A stretch of 64,000 nt of DNA from Paragonimus westermani (lineage: Eukaryota; Platyhelminthes; Trematoda; Plagiorchiida; Troglotrematidae): contig QNGE01000422.1 of the NCBI GenBank assembly GCA_008508345.1, forward strand, positions 1 through 64,000. Reading direction: 5' to 3'. Made by a program: the position numbers and the translations under genes. Below the pieces are notes generated by a model that searched no databases, had not been told where the DNA came from, and saw only the letters and a program-made list of their open reading frames with translations. Shown in pieces: positions 48,201 through 60,014 of the stretch (its first letter is position 1; every line of letters begins with the position of its first letter).

Positions 48201-48204
48201 CTTA

Positions 48205-50685
48205 AACTCCAATAAGTACAGCCATAGGATGACTCTTTTCAGGAGAAACCGTATGAATTCTATGAGAACGCGAAAGCCGTAAACATTTCCGTGTCAACAT
48301 AGCTTTACTTCTTAGATTTGCTTGCAGTTTTTGTTGCAAAGTGACTGCCTTTTTCTGACAGAAGAATTGTGAAATAGAAAATTGACGGTGTACAGCTCTG
48401 CCGACCAATGTCTTTCAGTTTGTGGCTTATCGTTCATGCAAACTAAAATTCAATCTTCGGGTGCCTATGCTGAAGATAACATTGAGAAAACAGTCGTTAA
48501 GTATTTCCTGGCATTTATCCGTCAAAAATGAAGATTCTGCTGCAGCCAAAGGGAACGAGGAGGGTGCACGCTTAACAAAGTTAAAAGAACTAACCGGTTT
48601 ACAGTCATGAATCAAGATATCGAGTAAATCTTTACGACGCGCTGACTTCTTTTATCTGGTGCAGTATAAACAACAGTTTTTCTGTGTACCACGGGTGCCG
48701 TCACGTGAGTGAGGTTGCGTTACTTTGTGACTATATGAATTGTTTAAATGGCTTTATAGGAATTGTCAGGTATTCTGACTAGTGTTTCTGCTTGAAATGC
48801 GGCACACAGCTGGCATGCAACTGTGAGGAATAAATGGATACACTACGGCTGTGGACTATCGACGTTCAATGGCCGGCAGGATAAGTTTGCCCATTGAGCA
48901 GAGAAGTTCACTTTCTGTTGGCATTAATTGGACCACCTGTTGATTAAGCCGTCGCCGACATCTATATCCTCACGATGCTGTCAAGGACCAGGTATATTTG
49001 ATACGACGAATAGTGTGACCTATGTTTGTGCAATCAAAATCTCTTAATATCCCAGGCATTACCTGTTATTTATAGAACATGAAGCACTGGAAACAATGTC
49101 CTTTTGAAACATGGGATTAAGTAATGGAATTTATAGCTGTGTTTTTATGTAAATTTATTGCACGTCAAGTACACACTTCATTCGATTTGTGATCTATACC
49201 AATTCGAGTTTCCTCTTCAATTTAGGTAGTCATTAGATCCCATTAATTCGAAACTACAATGTCCACCGGCGTCTTGATTTCCAACATATGTAGCTCAGCA
49301 GCCCATCAGGTTCTGGCACCGAAATCATCCGCCTTAATTAGTAGGTTTGCACCTGATACTATTGCGTACACAATGTGGGTGCGTTATGTGAAGTCACAAG
49401 TATTGTGTTGCAGCTGAAAACATTTTCTCTAGAGTTGCGTCACTTAGTGTAGCTTTTAAAAAAATACAGAACAACGGTAAAAGAACGTCAGGTAGTGTTG
49501 GTTTTAAAAACTAATAACGAGGACGCAGTACATTAGTTGGCTGAATAGAAGTTTAACCTCGAATGTGATTGAACACTTAAGTGTATGCACGTGGTTCATG
49601 TCAAGATGACTCAGACAAATACTGATGTTAACTGACTACTGCTTGCGGACGTCGGACTCAAGTCAGTTCTACCTACTTACAGGGTGTGATTTATCACCGG
49701 TGTGATTGTATTACGGTTAATGAAGACGTATCTTGTCTGAATGTCAGACCGTACCAGCTGTGGGCAGACAGAGTTTTCCATACGGGTCATACTGCATTGT
49801 GTATTCAATCAAATAAAATGGTTTCACTTGTTCACACCTGTGTTGTGAAGCGTCGTTCTTGTGATTAACCTCAACGTCTGGTCACATGTCAGACGGCTTT
49901 GTGAACTCGAGTTCTGAATTCTTCAAAATTCCGTAAGCTAAGAGGTCACAAGGAAGGGGTGAACTCACGTGAGACTGTTCGTGATTGGATATAAATTGTG
50001 ATAGATGTGGTAGGTGTGAATAGTTAAAGTCCTATAGAATTTCTTTAGCAAATTACACAAAGACTCGAAATAAAACTTACAGTGTACATTGGTAAGATGT
50101 ATGCTGCATCCGTTCAAGCTTTTACAGAATGACAAGTTGACCACAATTTAATACAAGTCCGTGGAAAAATACAGACAAACAGTGCAGCCAACGCGTCAGT
50201 ATGTAAGCACTAAAAAATCTGCAAAATAATGCAGTAATATTTAACGCAATTTTTAAAATGACCACCATAAATCTGAGCTCTGTAACATTCACATAAATAT
50301 CACCGAAAGGCTCACAATATTGTTTGCTTGGACAGCTGTTCATATTTTAAGTGAATGTACTCAAGGTGCGTCTCCGTTAGCCGTTGATAACGACTAGCAT
50401 TCAGATAAGGAATGGTCGGTAAACAAGAATACGATTATTGTGATCGCCGTGAAGCTTGTTATAGAAGTCAGCGATGCGCCTCTTCAGTTGGAAATCCGGC
50501 GTCAATACTTCCAGTAGGAGCAGCATAGAAGAAAACAGGCCGGTTTAATTTCACCGCAGTTGCATGTCCATTTACGCTGATCTTTGTGTTTAACGGAAAC
50601 ATGATCTACAAGTCTTTACTGGGTAAAACGGAATCAGTATAAAATGTTTTGGCGTTTGCTGCGATCCAAACTTTATTATGTAACG
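48205..50685. other. unassigned non-coding DNA
   Basis: Frames of 60 to 73 codons on both strands (for example 48202-48408 minus, 50122-50343 minus) show no domain. Nothing recognised. Confidence 0.4.
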
Positions 50686-51140
50686 AGGTGGTCGGGTTTG
50701 TGTGATGTTTTGATCCGGCGGACTATGCTGAACAGGACTCCGGTCCTTCCAGGTGCAGGCCAAAGGGGAGCAGTCAGAGGAAAAGCAGTTACACTCATAG
50801 GATTGTATGTCTCACTACTGACCGCGTACGAGTGCTTAGGTAGTGAGGCACGATCCTATGGGCATACAGCAGAACTATTTTTATAGTTGCGGCACCGCTG
50901 TCTTCTGTATCAGAAAGAAGGGGGTTAGAAAAGGTACCCTCAAACAAAGAGCACTTCGATCGCCTAACGGTTGACCGTGACCGCCGGCGTATTATCCGAT
51001 ACGGTCGAAAAACATCAAATGTCTCTCAGAAACCCAATGTAGCTTCGAGTACATTCGCTGCGCACAGCAGTGTTCAGAATCAAACATTACTGTTCTATTC
51101 ACTGCGCCCTCGGGCTAGGCAAGCTTCTCACTGCCAAGTG

Positions 51141-51261
51141 GATCAGACTCGAGTCATTGGCTCCGGGTAGGGTCCCCCAAGAAAACCCTATATCCTGTTG
51201 TCTCGCAGGTCAGACTTTTGAGTCAGGGGCTCAGGGTGGGGTCCCTCAAGTCAACCCCCTT
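51141..51261 (+). repeat. imperfect tandem duplication in the RTE-2 leader
   Basis: Two units about 68 bp apart start at 51141 and 51209. Each has G(A/G)TCAGACT, GAGTCA, GGCTC(C/A)GGGT(A/G)GGGTCCC and CAAG(A/T)(A/C)AACCC. Repeated leader monomers occur in several non-LTR families, where they can hold promoter elements; that function is only inferred here. Confidence 0.6.
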
Positions 51262-51375
51262 CCGCGGCATAAACGACCGGGAAGTACCAGAAGTTATGGT
51301 TCTCTCGACAGTGACATTACTAATCGTCCATGACTTTCTCCTGCCGTTTTACCCCCTATTTCTTCTGCCTTCCAT

Positions 51376-54300
51376 GTGCCTTCGGGCGATAATTGTATTC
51401 TGAGGCCAAGACAACTGGTAAACATTGGCGCCTTCAATGTCCGCACTCTCCGACAAATCGGTCAGCAAGCTGCTCTGACAAGTACTCTCTCAAGTCTGGA
51501 GCTTGTTGTGTGCTGTGTGTCGGAGACGCGAGTCTTCGACTCTAGCACAGTTATCCAGTTGAGTTCACCTCTAGATAACTGTCGATCCAAGCGCTTCTGT
51601 CTCAGGGTTTCTGGTGACACCGAAGCTGAATCTCGCGGTCAAGCTGGAATGGGACTCGCACTGAGTTTCCGAGCAGAGCAGTGTTTACTCGATTAGATTT
51701 CAGTAACCAGTCGCTTGTGCGCTGTCAGATTCAGTACATCGGTAAAAGTCTGTCGACGCAAATCAGAAAAGCGTTGTGTATTCATTATATCAGCGTACAC
51801 TCCGACGGACAGCTGTCCGGATGCTACCAAGGATGCGTTCTGTGGCGCCCTTGTTGACCTTCTGAGGCAGTCTAAACACTCAGACATCATCATACTAGCG
51901 GGCGATTTTAATGCTCAGCTTGGTCGTCTTTCTTCGGATGAGAAGCGGCTAGGAGGTATATTTGGTGTCCGGGCACAATGCACTGACAATGGCGAAAGAC
52001 TACTACAACTGTGTGCATCTCACGGTTTGTATATTTCGAGCACTACATTCCAACACAGGAAGAAGCACTGTGTTACTTGGAGACCTCCGTGTGCTTCTCA
52101 GCCGTGGACGCAGTTGGATCATATAGCAGTTAGTTACAGGTGGCGCCACTCTGTTAAGGACTGTCGTGCCTTTTGGAGCAACCACCTGGACTCGGACCAT
52201 GCCGTTGTGCGTGCCCGTTTCGTTTTGTCATTTGCCCAGAGGACTTACGCTCGTAAATGCAAGGTGTTTAACTGGCATTCGAGCGATGAGGATGTGAAGA
52301 ACGCTTACCAAAAAGCGTTGGCAGAGAAGTTGCCCAGTTCGAGTCAGACGAACGATCCTAACGAACACTGGGAACAAATCGCCGGAGCTATGAAAGCGTG
52401 CTGTGAACAGGCACGCTCCGAAGGAGCTGTTCAGTTTCGTCAGAACTGGATATCCGTCACGTCGATAAATCTTATGAACAAGCGTCGTTCTATCCCACCC
52501 GGTTCTGAATACGATGATGACCGTCGAGAACTTAAACGCATGCTGACTAAAAGCTTGCGCAAAGACCGTGAGCACTACTTGGTCCAGCAATCGAAAGAGA
52601 TGGAGAAAGCCTTTTTATCTGGAAATAGCAGAAGGCTTTTCTCCCTGATCCGTGGTTGTACTGGCCGTCAAGTCGGTGTAAGTGAGACCATATGTGAAAA
52701 AGATGGTTCACTTATCACCAGCCAGTCGCGCCGACTTGACCGGTGGGCTGAACATTTTGAAGAACAGTTCAGTTGGCCTCAACCAGACCATGTGGACGAC
52801 GGGACTCGATTGGTCAGCTACTGCATTCCAGACGGCCCTCCTCTGGAATCAGAAGTGTTCCTGGAGCTCAAGTTAATGAAGCGTAATAAGGCTCCTGGAC
52901 CAGACCTCCTCTCCCCTTCTCTTTTTAAGGATGGTGGAGTGAGGTTGTTATCAGAACTGACAAAACTTCTGCAGACGATCTGGGAGACTGAAGAGGTACC
53001 TCGTGATTGGTGCTTATCAACAGTCATTCCCGTTTTCAAAAAGGGGTCCCGAAGTCTATGTGACAACCACAGAGGCATCAGTTTGGTGTCTGTTGCGTCC
53101 AAGTTACTCACTGGCCTCATTTTACGTCGGCTCACTAAACCCAGAGAAAGTCAGATACGTGAAGAACAAGCAGGATTCAGATCCGGTCGGGGGTGTGTTG
53201 ACCACATTTTTACCTTACGACGGATCTTGGAACATCGGCATTCATATAGGCAGCCGACGGCCGTGGTCTTTTTGGACCTGAGGGCTGCATTCGATTCAGT
53301 TGCTCGTAACGTTCTCTGGAGCTGTCTCCTTCGCAAGGGAGTACCAGAGAAATACGTGAATCTATTGAGATCGCTGTACGCTCACTCTGCAAGCAGAGTG
53401 AGAGTTTATGGACAACTGTCTCGAGCGTTCATCACTTCTAGTGGTGTTCGTCAGGGATGTCCGATTTCCCCCTTCCTGTTCAATTTTGTTATGGACGACA
53501 TTCTGGAGGGTGCGCTTCGTGAATCCAGTGGGCTTGGTGTTGAGCTTCTTCCTGGCGCTAGATTGACCGACCTGGAGTATGCGGACGACATTGTCTTACT
53601 TAGCCCCTCTGCCGAAGACATGCAGACCATGCTGAACAAGGTGAGTGACCGGGCTGGTCTGTATGGAATGCGCTTCTCACCTTCAAAGTGCAAAGTGCTG
53701 TTGCAAGACTGGGGCATTTCCACCCCTACCTTCCTTAGTGCACGTAATCCGCTTTAGACTGTGGACAGTTTCACATACTTGGGTAGCACTATCTGGTCAG
53801 CCTGTAAAACTGTTGACGAGATATCAGCAAAGATTGCAAAAACACGAGTTTCCTTTGCCAAACTGCGTCATTTGTGGCGTCGAAAAGACGTTTGGTTGTC
53901 GCTGAAAGGAAGAGTATATAACGCATGTGTGCGTTCCATTTCGCTGTATGGTTCGGATACGTGGCCTGCGCACAAGGAAGGTATCCGCAGGCTTGCTGTG
54001 TTTGACCATCATTCTCTCCGTCAATTGGCCCACATTGAGTGGGCTGATCGCGTGAGCAATGTGACAGTTTGCCGGCGCGTATTCCGGAACGTTCGGGATG
54101 CGCGTTCAATTGGTCAACTAATTACGTTGCACAGCTTGCGGTGGTTGGGTCACGTGCTCCGTATGCCAGCTGAGCGTTTGCCGTACCGGACATCATCTAC
54201 TGCGGCCACCAACAGTTGGGTAAATCGCGTGGTGGTCAAGCAACAACGTGGTCACGAAATATGAAGACCTTGACTGTTCCACTGATCAAAGTGAGCAGGT

Positions 54301-54425
54301 ATCGCCTGCCTGGATGGGGTCATCATGACCACACAAACCGCTGGTGGGATACGGTATCTGAGATGGCGATGTGTCTCAGTCAATGGCCTACCTGCTTCCA
54401 TACCATTTCCACTTCTTCCGCTTAG
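51376..54425 (+). pseudogene. RTE-2 endonuclease/reverse transcriptase ORF, two stops and a frameshift
   Basis: One frame runs from about 51376 to 54264. The N-terminus has the endonuclease start (GAFNVRTLRQIGQQAAL, VCCVSETRV). TAG at 51694-51696 interrupts it after EQCLLD. In the part starting at 51715: AGDFNAQLG (about residues 62-70), LDHIAVS (134-140) and DSDHAVV (159-165) are the endonuclease catalytic blocks; NKAPGPD (391-397), AGFRSGRG (486-493), DLRAAFDS (521-528), GVRQGCPISPFLFNF (577-591) and EYADDIVLL (621-629) are reverse transcriptase blocks with the Asp pair intact. TAG at 53755-53757 replaces a codon that is GAG in RTE-1. VDSFTYLGS, KLRHLWRRKD and LRWLGHVLRMPAERL follow. After about 54216 the frame shifts to RGGQATTWSRNMK and YRLPGWGHHD. 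Confidence 0.88.
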
Positions 54426-54559
54426 TCCTTTTTTGGTATCTGTTGACCTTCTTAGTAACGTTTCCTTCTAGGATATTCCACGTCACTGCTGAGGTGAGCG
54501 GCGGATCGAGCCACAGTACCTCTGGTCAGACTCATGGCTGTCATGATGATGATCCCTGT

Positions 54560-57500
54560 CGTATACTGCAGAGTAATATAGTATAAAATAGAGATGAACT
54601 CATAAAGTATGCGGAAAAACGAGAGTAAACAGTGGTTTGAATACATGTTAAGAGTTGTTTTGAGACAAACAGCTGGTACCGAAAGTCGTGCAGCAATGCT
54701 GTCTTCAGTATTCTTCAAGTCGCCTAGTTTTAGACACAAGAACTGGAGCAATCTTCTTCGCTCTTATTAGCATTCGGAATAAACTATGCACATCCAGTGT
54801 ACTTTAAATTTACTGATAATCAGATATTTATAAATTTATGCACTACGGATGTGTCATGATATCTTACTAGTTAGGGCGGCGTCAATGACTAACCACTTGA
54901 GCCATCATCAAAGACACCGGGTATATACAAAACATTGGGTTTTCTTCCAATGGGGACAGTTCATCCGCTGGTTACAGAAACTAGGCAGAAAAGTTCATCA
55001 GATTATAAATTAAATTTTGGGTTTCATATAACTTCTTTCGACTAAGTGGCTGCAAATCCGTCAGATAACTTAGAGACGCATAGATTTCATTCGGTTTTTC
55101 AGCAGGCTTAAAGCCGAGTCGCATTGTATCCATTCGTGAATTATTTTTAAAAATAAAAGTACTGACACGTGATTCACAATGTGCACGTTCTTTGTGAAAA
55201 TAGTTCTTATTCCGATTACTTTTTGGACTGGGGTGAACTTGTTTCATTTTTTAAAGTCTTCACCTACTTTTGCCGTATAACATGGTCTTTTTCTTCTTCC
55301 AAGAGTTTTCCAATACTTTGAATCACAGCTCAGTATTGTCTCATTTTGCCTTGTACTGTCTATTATCAGAAATACGAGAAACCATTGGGCGAGTTCACGG
55401 TTTTTTCTGGAAAAAAATGATGTACATACGATTAATATTACGTAACGAACGTTTCTTTCATGAAATTTCTGTCAAATATATCCACAGATTGCTCTAACCA
55501 GATAGCATTATGGGTGGCACATTTATCTATGAGGAATATAGATCGCCGGGTAAAAAGGACGGTCGATAAATACTTTATGGGATACAGTGAGTGGATTCAA
55601 ACAATTGCATGTCTGCGGTTCAGATAATAAGCGCTAGTAGATACTAGTGGCAATCGTACACAATGAAGAGGTAGATTACAGGTTTTGTTTAATAATGCAC
55701 GTTCAAACTGTCACTTCGTTTAAGTGCACGTTTCAGATGTTCCATGAAGTGTGGGCTGGAATCAATTCTCTTAACGACACCCATGAATTCGTGTTCACTA
55801 CGAACCGGGAATTCCAGACAAGTCTTTGAGTAACGAGACTTTGTTTCCTTCTGTAAGTTTACTAGAGATTTCGATCTCAGCTATGTAGTGCCACTTGTTA
55901 ATGCAATTTTCGCTGGAACACGTGCAGGTTATGATTAATGATGTGACACTGAAGTTTTTTCAAGGTCACATCCGCAAACATTCACTTCAAAGTGCAACTG
56001 TATGCAAATTTTTGAAAATGCAAGTAAGTTTTATCGCTTTAGGTTTATACTGTAGCGAGTTCGTAAAGTTGTTACTCGAACCAATAGTGTCTGCATTTGA
56101 AGATTAAAGGACAACTTTTGAAAATCGCACATATATATTAATTTTATGAAATGTTATTGACCTGATTTTTTGCAACACAATAACAATTTCCATTCAGGAA
56201 GTGCAGTTTGCAAAACGAGCCAAAGAATTCCCGACATATAGGCATTCGGTGTTCCTTTGTGGTGATATGTTCTCAAATGGCATAGAGAGAAAGATTGAGA
56301 AAATTCTTTGACTATCTTTGCAGAATAAAATTGATTGTTGACGCTCTACACTAAAAACGTTTTGTTTTGTTTAACGACCAAGTCTACCGTCTGAGATCGA
56401 GTAACAATTGATTTGCCTACTGATTAACTTCTGGCTAGCATTACTGTGAGCAAATCGACGACTGATCATTCGGATATGGTCATTAAAGAAATCACACTTC
56501 ATAAATTTTGCGTCATTATTTTCTGGGTCCACAATGAGGATTCTAACGTGAACAGTATTTTGCCAGCTTCTACCAGCCTTAAATTCACCGATGAGACGAA
56601 CAGCAGCGGGCGAACAGATCTCCGGGATAATTATACCCAACCAAAAATGTATAGTTAGTACGTTCCCTCTGACGGCTTCATTCCGTTAAATCAACAACGA
56701 TGTCTGACGGGAACGGCATCAAAGATCTGCACCGTAGACACTTTTCAGTGTGAGCTAGACCTCCTTAAGGAAACGTACGTCCAGAAAAGCTATATGATGC
56801 ACTCTAATCAGAAGGCGACACGGAAGTTGAAGATGAAACCTGTCGTCCTTTGTGAATAAGTGATCGGTACTTAGCAGTTACTTTTTCTAAGAAAACAGTG
56901 TAGCCAAATGTATCAAAATGCTCTTCAGAACGTTAACTGGCGCAGTTTATCTCGCACTCTACTTGTGCGTGGGTTTCCAATCGAAATGAAAACCAAGCTT
57001 TCACAATATAAAGTTAGATTGTATACAAGTTTACGTGTTCACACTTTTATAGCCTCAAAAACGGATTTTATCTTGAAGAAACTGTCTAACAGGAAAAACG
57101 AACAACATCCTATACAGCTGGACAATGATGTGAGTAAATCGATTTTGAGCACAACAGTGGCCTAATTGGCTCTAGATTGTCTAACTCTGAGTTTGGCACA
57201 CAGGGTTTTGTACGAACAGATAACTACTTCAAGTTACTTCAGTCTTACAACTTGAAACAAACACGCAGTCAACAGTATCCTCTGACCGTTCTTCTTAGCT
57301 AACTTGATTGCTTTCACGCCTTATATATAGGTATATATATTGTTCCAACTAGTCTGATAGTTTTTATACCTTAAATAATAAGTTCTCATCTTTGGCCGAT
57401 ACAATTATCTATCAAATCAAATGGCATAACGGAAGTGATCACTAAAAATTTTTACGAGGGTAAGGCGATTGGGTGTAACACAAAGATAACCTAGTTGTGG

Positions 57501-57570
57501 TTATGCTCACGAGGTTTCAGGAAGTCAGTGTTAATTGGGGTGAGATGGGGGAGGCGGGATCAAATGGCCT
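54560..57570. other. unassigned non-coding DNA
   Basis: Frames up to 99 codons (54452-54751 minus, partly antisense to RTE-2) and 85 codons (56908-57165 plus) have no recognised domain. A short TATATA run lies near 57323-57342. Confidence 0.4.
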
Positions 57571-57577
57571 AGTGAGT

Positions 57578-58619
57578 TTAGTATACGTGTTTGGCCACGG
57601 TAATCCCAAGGTGTGAAAGAACTGTTTTTTGAACGCACAGATCCGGTTGACGTAATCGGATTGCGACCGCCTCGACTATGGACAGGATGCGCCACTTGAG
57701 CCTTCGTGACGCGGCGGCCGGGGCACGGAAGACAATGTGAAACGCTCTACCCGTGTCTGTGTCGGTTACAGTCAACTAGGTGGGCCAGAATGGATCAGTT
57801 GATGTTCTTTGTTTTTCCGGATCGAAGCCATGCCGGGCAGTGTTCACGAATTCTTTTCGATAAACGCCTAGTGGTGCGACCAATATATGCTGAACCACAG
57901 GAACAGTCAAATGAATAGATCAAGAATGAGGCTTCACTGTTAGGCATATTATCTTCCAGATTAAGTGGCACCGTCCGTTTTGAGTGGAACATTACGACAG
58001 GACTTGCATCATAATAGGTACTGCCAATCGCATCAGTTAGTTGGCGCGTTATCAGCTCAGCTGCTGCGTCACCTTTGGAAGGCAGAGCTACCTAGGTCTT
58101 TTTCTTATCAACCGTGGTAATTGTAGCTTGCATTGGTCTCTCTTGCATGTTCCTGCTAATGAATTTTTCAGGATAGACATTGCCTGAAGGGATATCCTGC
58201 ATCATGCTTAGCTCCCATTCTGTCGTTTCTTCCGTACAGATTCTTTTCGCATTAGTTGTCAAGCAGCGTACAAGACCGCGTTTAGTACTAATCGGCACAT
58301 AGCAGTGGAAGTGTAGATATTGTCCACTCCAGGTTTTCTTTCTACATAAGCTTCGTTGTAACGATCCATTGGGATTGCGCGTTAGAGCTACGTCCAAAAA
58401 TGGCACACAGTCATCGGCTTCTTGTTCCAAAGTGAATACAATGTTCTTATGCGCCTTTTTGAAAACGGTCAAAAGCTTTTCTAAATCTTCCGCTGTGTCC
58501 ACTACGTAAAATGATGTGTTTTTAGTTAGATCACTAGCTAGAGGTACAAGTGGAATTTGCTGAACAGTCCTGAAAGCCTGGAACGCTATGGAGGGAAATA
58601 ACGTCAATTCGTTCATCAT
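57578..58619 (-). pseudogene. Penelope-like element PLE-B, RT C-terminus plus GIY-YIG endonuclease
   Basis: The frame 58092-58619 (175 codons) gives FYVVDTAEDLEKLLTVFKK, NIVFTLEQEADDCVPFLDVA, SGQYLHFHCYVPISTKRGLV, RRICTEET-like ICTEETTEWEL and YPEKFISRNMQERP, the order of the PLE RT C-terminus. The frame 57795-57992 gives MFHSKRTVPLNLEDNMPN and YSFDCSCGSAYIGRTTRRL, a well-kept GIY-YIG core with C-x-C, Y-I-G-R-T and the following arginines. A TGA after KTKNIN and a frameshift separate it from the end (57578-57775: AFHIVFRAP, AVAIRLRQPDLCVQK). The usual Y-V-D-D appears as Y-V-V-D. Upstream RT is missing near the single N at 58634. Confidence 0.8.
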
Positions 58620-58624
58620 AACGT

Positions 58625-58980
58625 AGGTATGACNTTGTTCGAACCCCTACTTCGGAAGAGCGCTGTCCCCTGGTGCGTCCACGTTGACCGAAGATTGGTC
58701 CGCAAAGTCACGGGCATTCAAAGTAGAGTCGGCTGGCCTGCATGTTACAGAACCGAAACCTGTGCCACTCTCCGAGTTGATCACTGTGTTGACATGTTTG
58801 ATTGTTTGAGGTGTTAACACTATGTGGTTGCAGCCTTCTGTGTCTCAGTGGTTGATCTCCCGTCAATGAGTTCGTCAACTTCGATCTCCTTGCAAGCAGG
58901 AAATGCCTTCCGGATCTATGTTTACTATCATTTGTTTCACATAAAAGTCGTTGCTTAGTTATATGTTAGTCACACTTTCA
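58625..58980. other. junction between PLE-B and PLE-C, with one N at 58634
   Basis: The first 240 bases are GC-richer, with a 62-codon plus frame (58629-58817) lacking any motif. The lone N sits close to where PLE-B loses similarity, so a sequence join or ambiguity here may hide part of PLE-B or PLE-C. Confidence 0.4.
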
Positions 58981-58984
58981 CAAT

Positions 58985-60010
58985 TGACTTGAATAAAGTC
59001 AGTCTTGTTAATGGTTTGGTTTGGCTCATAGACGTTCATTCAATGTTCACAAATGTCCTGCTACAGCAGACAGTTGATTATAATACTCTGCATTTGTTTA
59101 ATGACATTCTCAGGGAAACTTTACCATTATGTATTACAAACGTTGCCCACTGTTTCTTTTGTTCGATGCTACAACCAAGTAGATGGGGGTGGCCATGAGA
59201 AACCCAATAGACCCTTCCTCGTGGAATTTTTCATGTTAATAGCTAAACAGGAGTAAGCCGCAGACATAACAGGGCTGTAGTACTACAATATGTAGTCCTT
59301 TCGTACAGGGAACAGATAACTTATTGTGAATCTTAAATGGTTTTCATCCCTACCCGAAGTTGGAGTGTAAATTTGAGAGCGATACTTGTCTACCTTTCCA
59401 GACACACTCATAATTCATTCGAAAGACGGCATTATTAAGAGAGCTGCCTATAAGAAGTTCACTTGGTTCCGTAAACACCTAAACTTTAGTAGTTTCACAC
59501 CGGTCCATCAAAAACGCGCACTAGTAAACGCACTATTCACACACGCGAGACGAATCGGTACACAGAACAGTCTTGTCGAAGAACCGCTCATTATCACATC
59601 TGCACCGCGAAACTAACATTTACCCTGAAAGATTCATGGAAACGCATAGCAGAACGGAACTCCGTCCAAGAAAATGGCCACGGTGAGAAACGAGGAGGTT
59701 CGTATACGACTGTCTTTTACGGGTGATTGTAGTAAGCATCAGACAATCCAAAACTACTGGGCTTGTTTAAACGAACATGTTACGCAGCCGAACTCTGTAC
59801 ATTTGCTCGGACCCAGAAACTGTCTGTTTCTTCAGTCAGTGAAGATCAGCCTGTCAGTGCCACATCACACTGTGTCTACCAACTTATATGTAACTACAAG
59901 TAAATTCACGTAGGCAGAACCGACAAGTGCCTGATCTCCAAAATGTGGCAGCGTTTGTCTAGATGAATACAAAAGTCCGCGTTAGCGGAGAACCGTACTG
60001 TCGTCATGAC
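58985..60010 (+). pseudogene. Penelope-like element PLE-C, RT and GIY-YIG, heavily frameshifted
   Basis: In order on plus: LIDVHSMFTNVLLQQTVDY (58989 frame), matching the first palm block D-V-x-S-L-F-T-x-V-P; YNQVDGGGHEKPNRPFLVEF (59053 frame), a decayed Y-x-Q-x-D-G-x-A-M-G-S-P-L-G-P block; DTLIIHSKDGIIKRAAYKK and FSSFTPVHQKRALVNALF with HARRIGTQ (59386-59616), the RT C-terminus; KMATVRNEEVRIRLSF (59674 frame), the linker; then CVYQLICNYK, stop, IHVGRTDKCL at about 59875-59930, the GIY-YIG core. Its residues differ clearly from PLE-A and PLE-B, so this is another lineage. No frame is intact. Confidence 0.7.
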
Positions 60011-60014
60011 ATAC

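Larger units (their letters stand above)
50690..54555 (+). mobile_element. RTE-type non-LTR retrotransposon, copy RTE-2, nearly full length
   Basis: This is the best-preserved element in the window: a GC-richer 5' leader (about 50690-51375), one long ORF with endonuclease and reverse transcriptase (51376-54425 including breaks), a 3' untranslated region, and a triplet tail ATGATGATGAT at 54543-54553. The composition change against AT-rich flanks marks both ends roughly. Length and layout fit the RTE clade: one main ORF, APE endonuclease plus RT, no RNase H, short-repeat tail. RTE-1, RTE-3 and RTE-4 are relatives. Two stops and one frameshift show it cannot move by itself now. Confidence 0.8.

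Noticed and set aside
52228..53135. Minus-strand ORFs of 105 to 120 codons inside RTE-2
   Set aside because: Shadows of the well-supported plus-strand RT frame.
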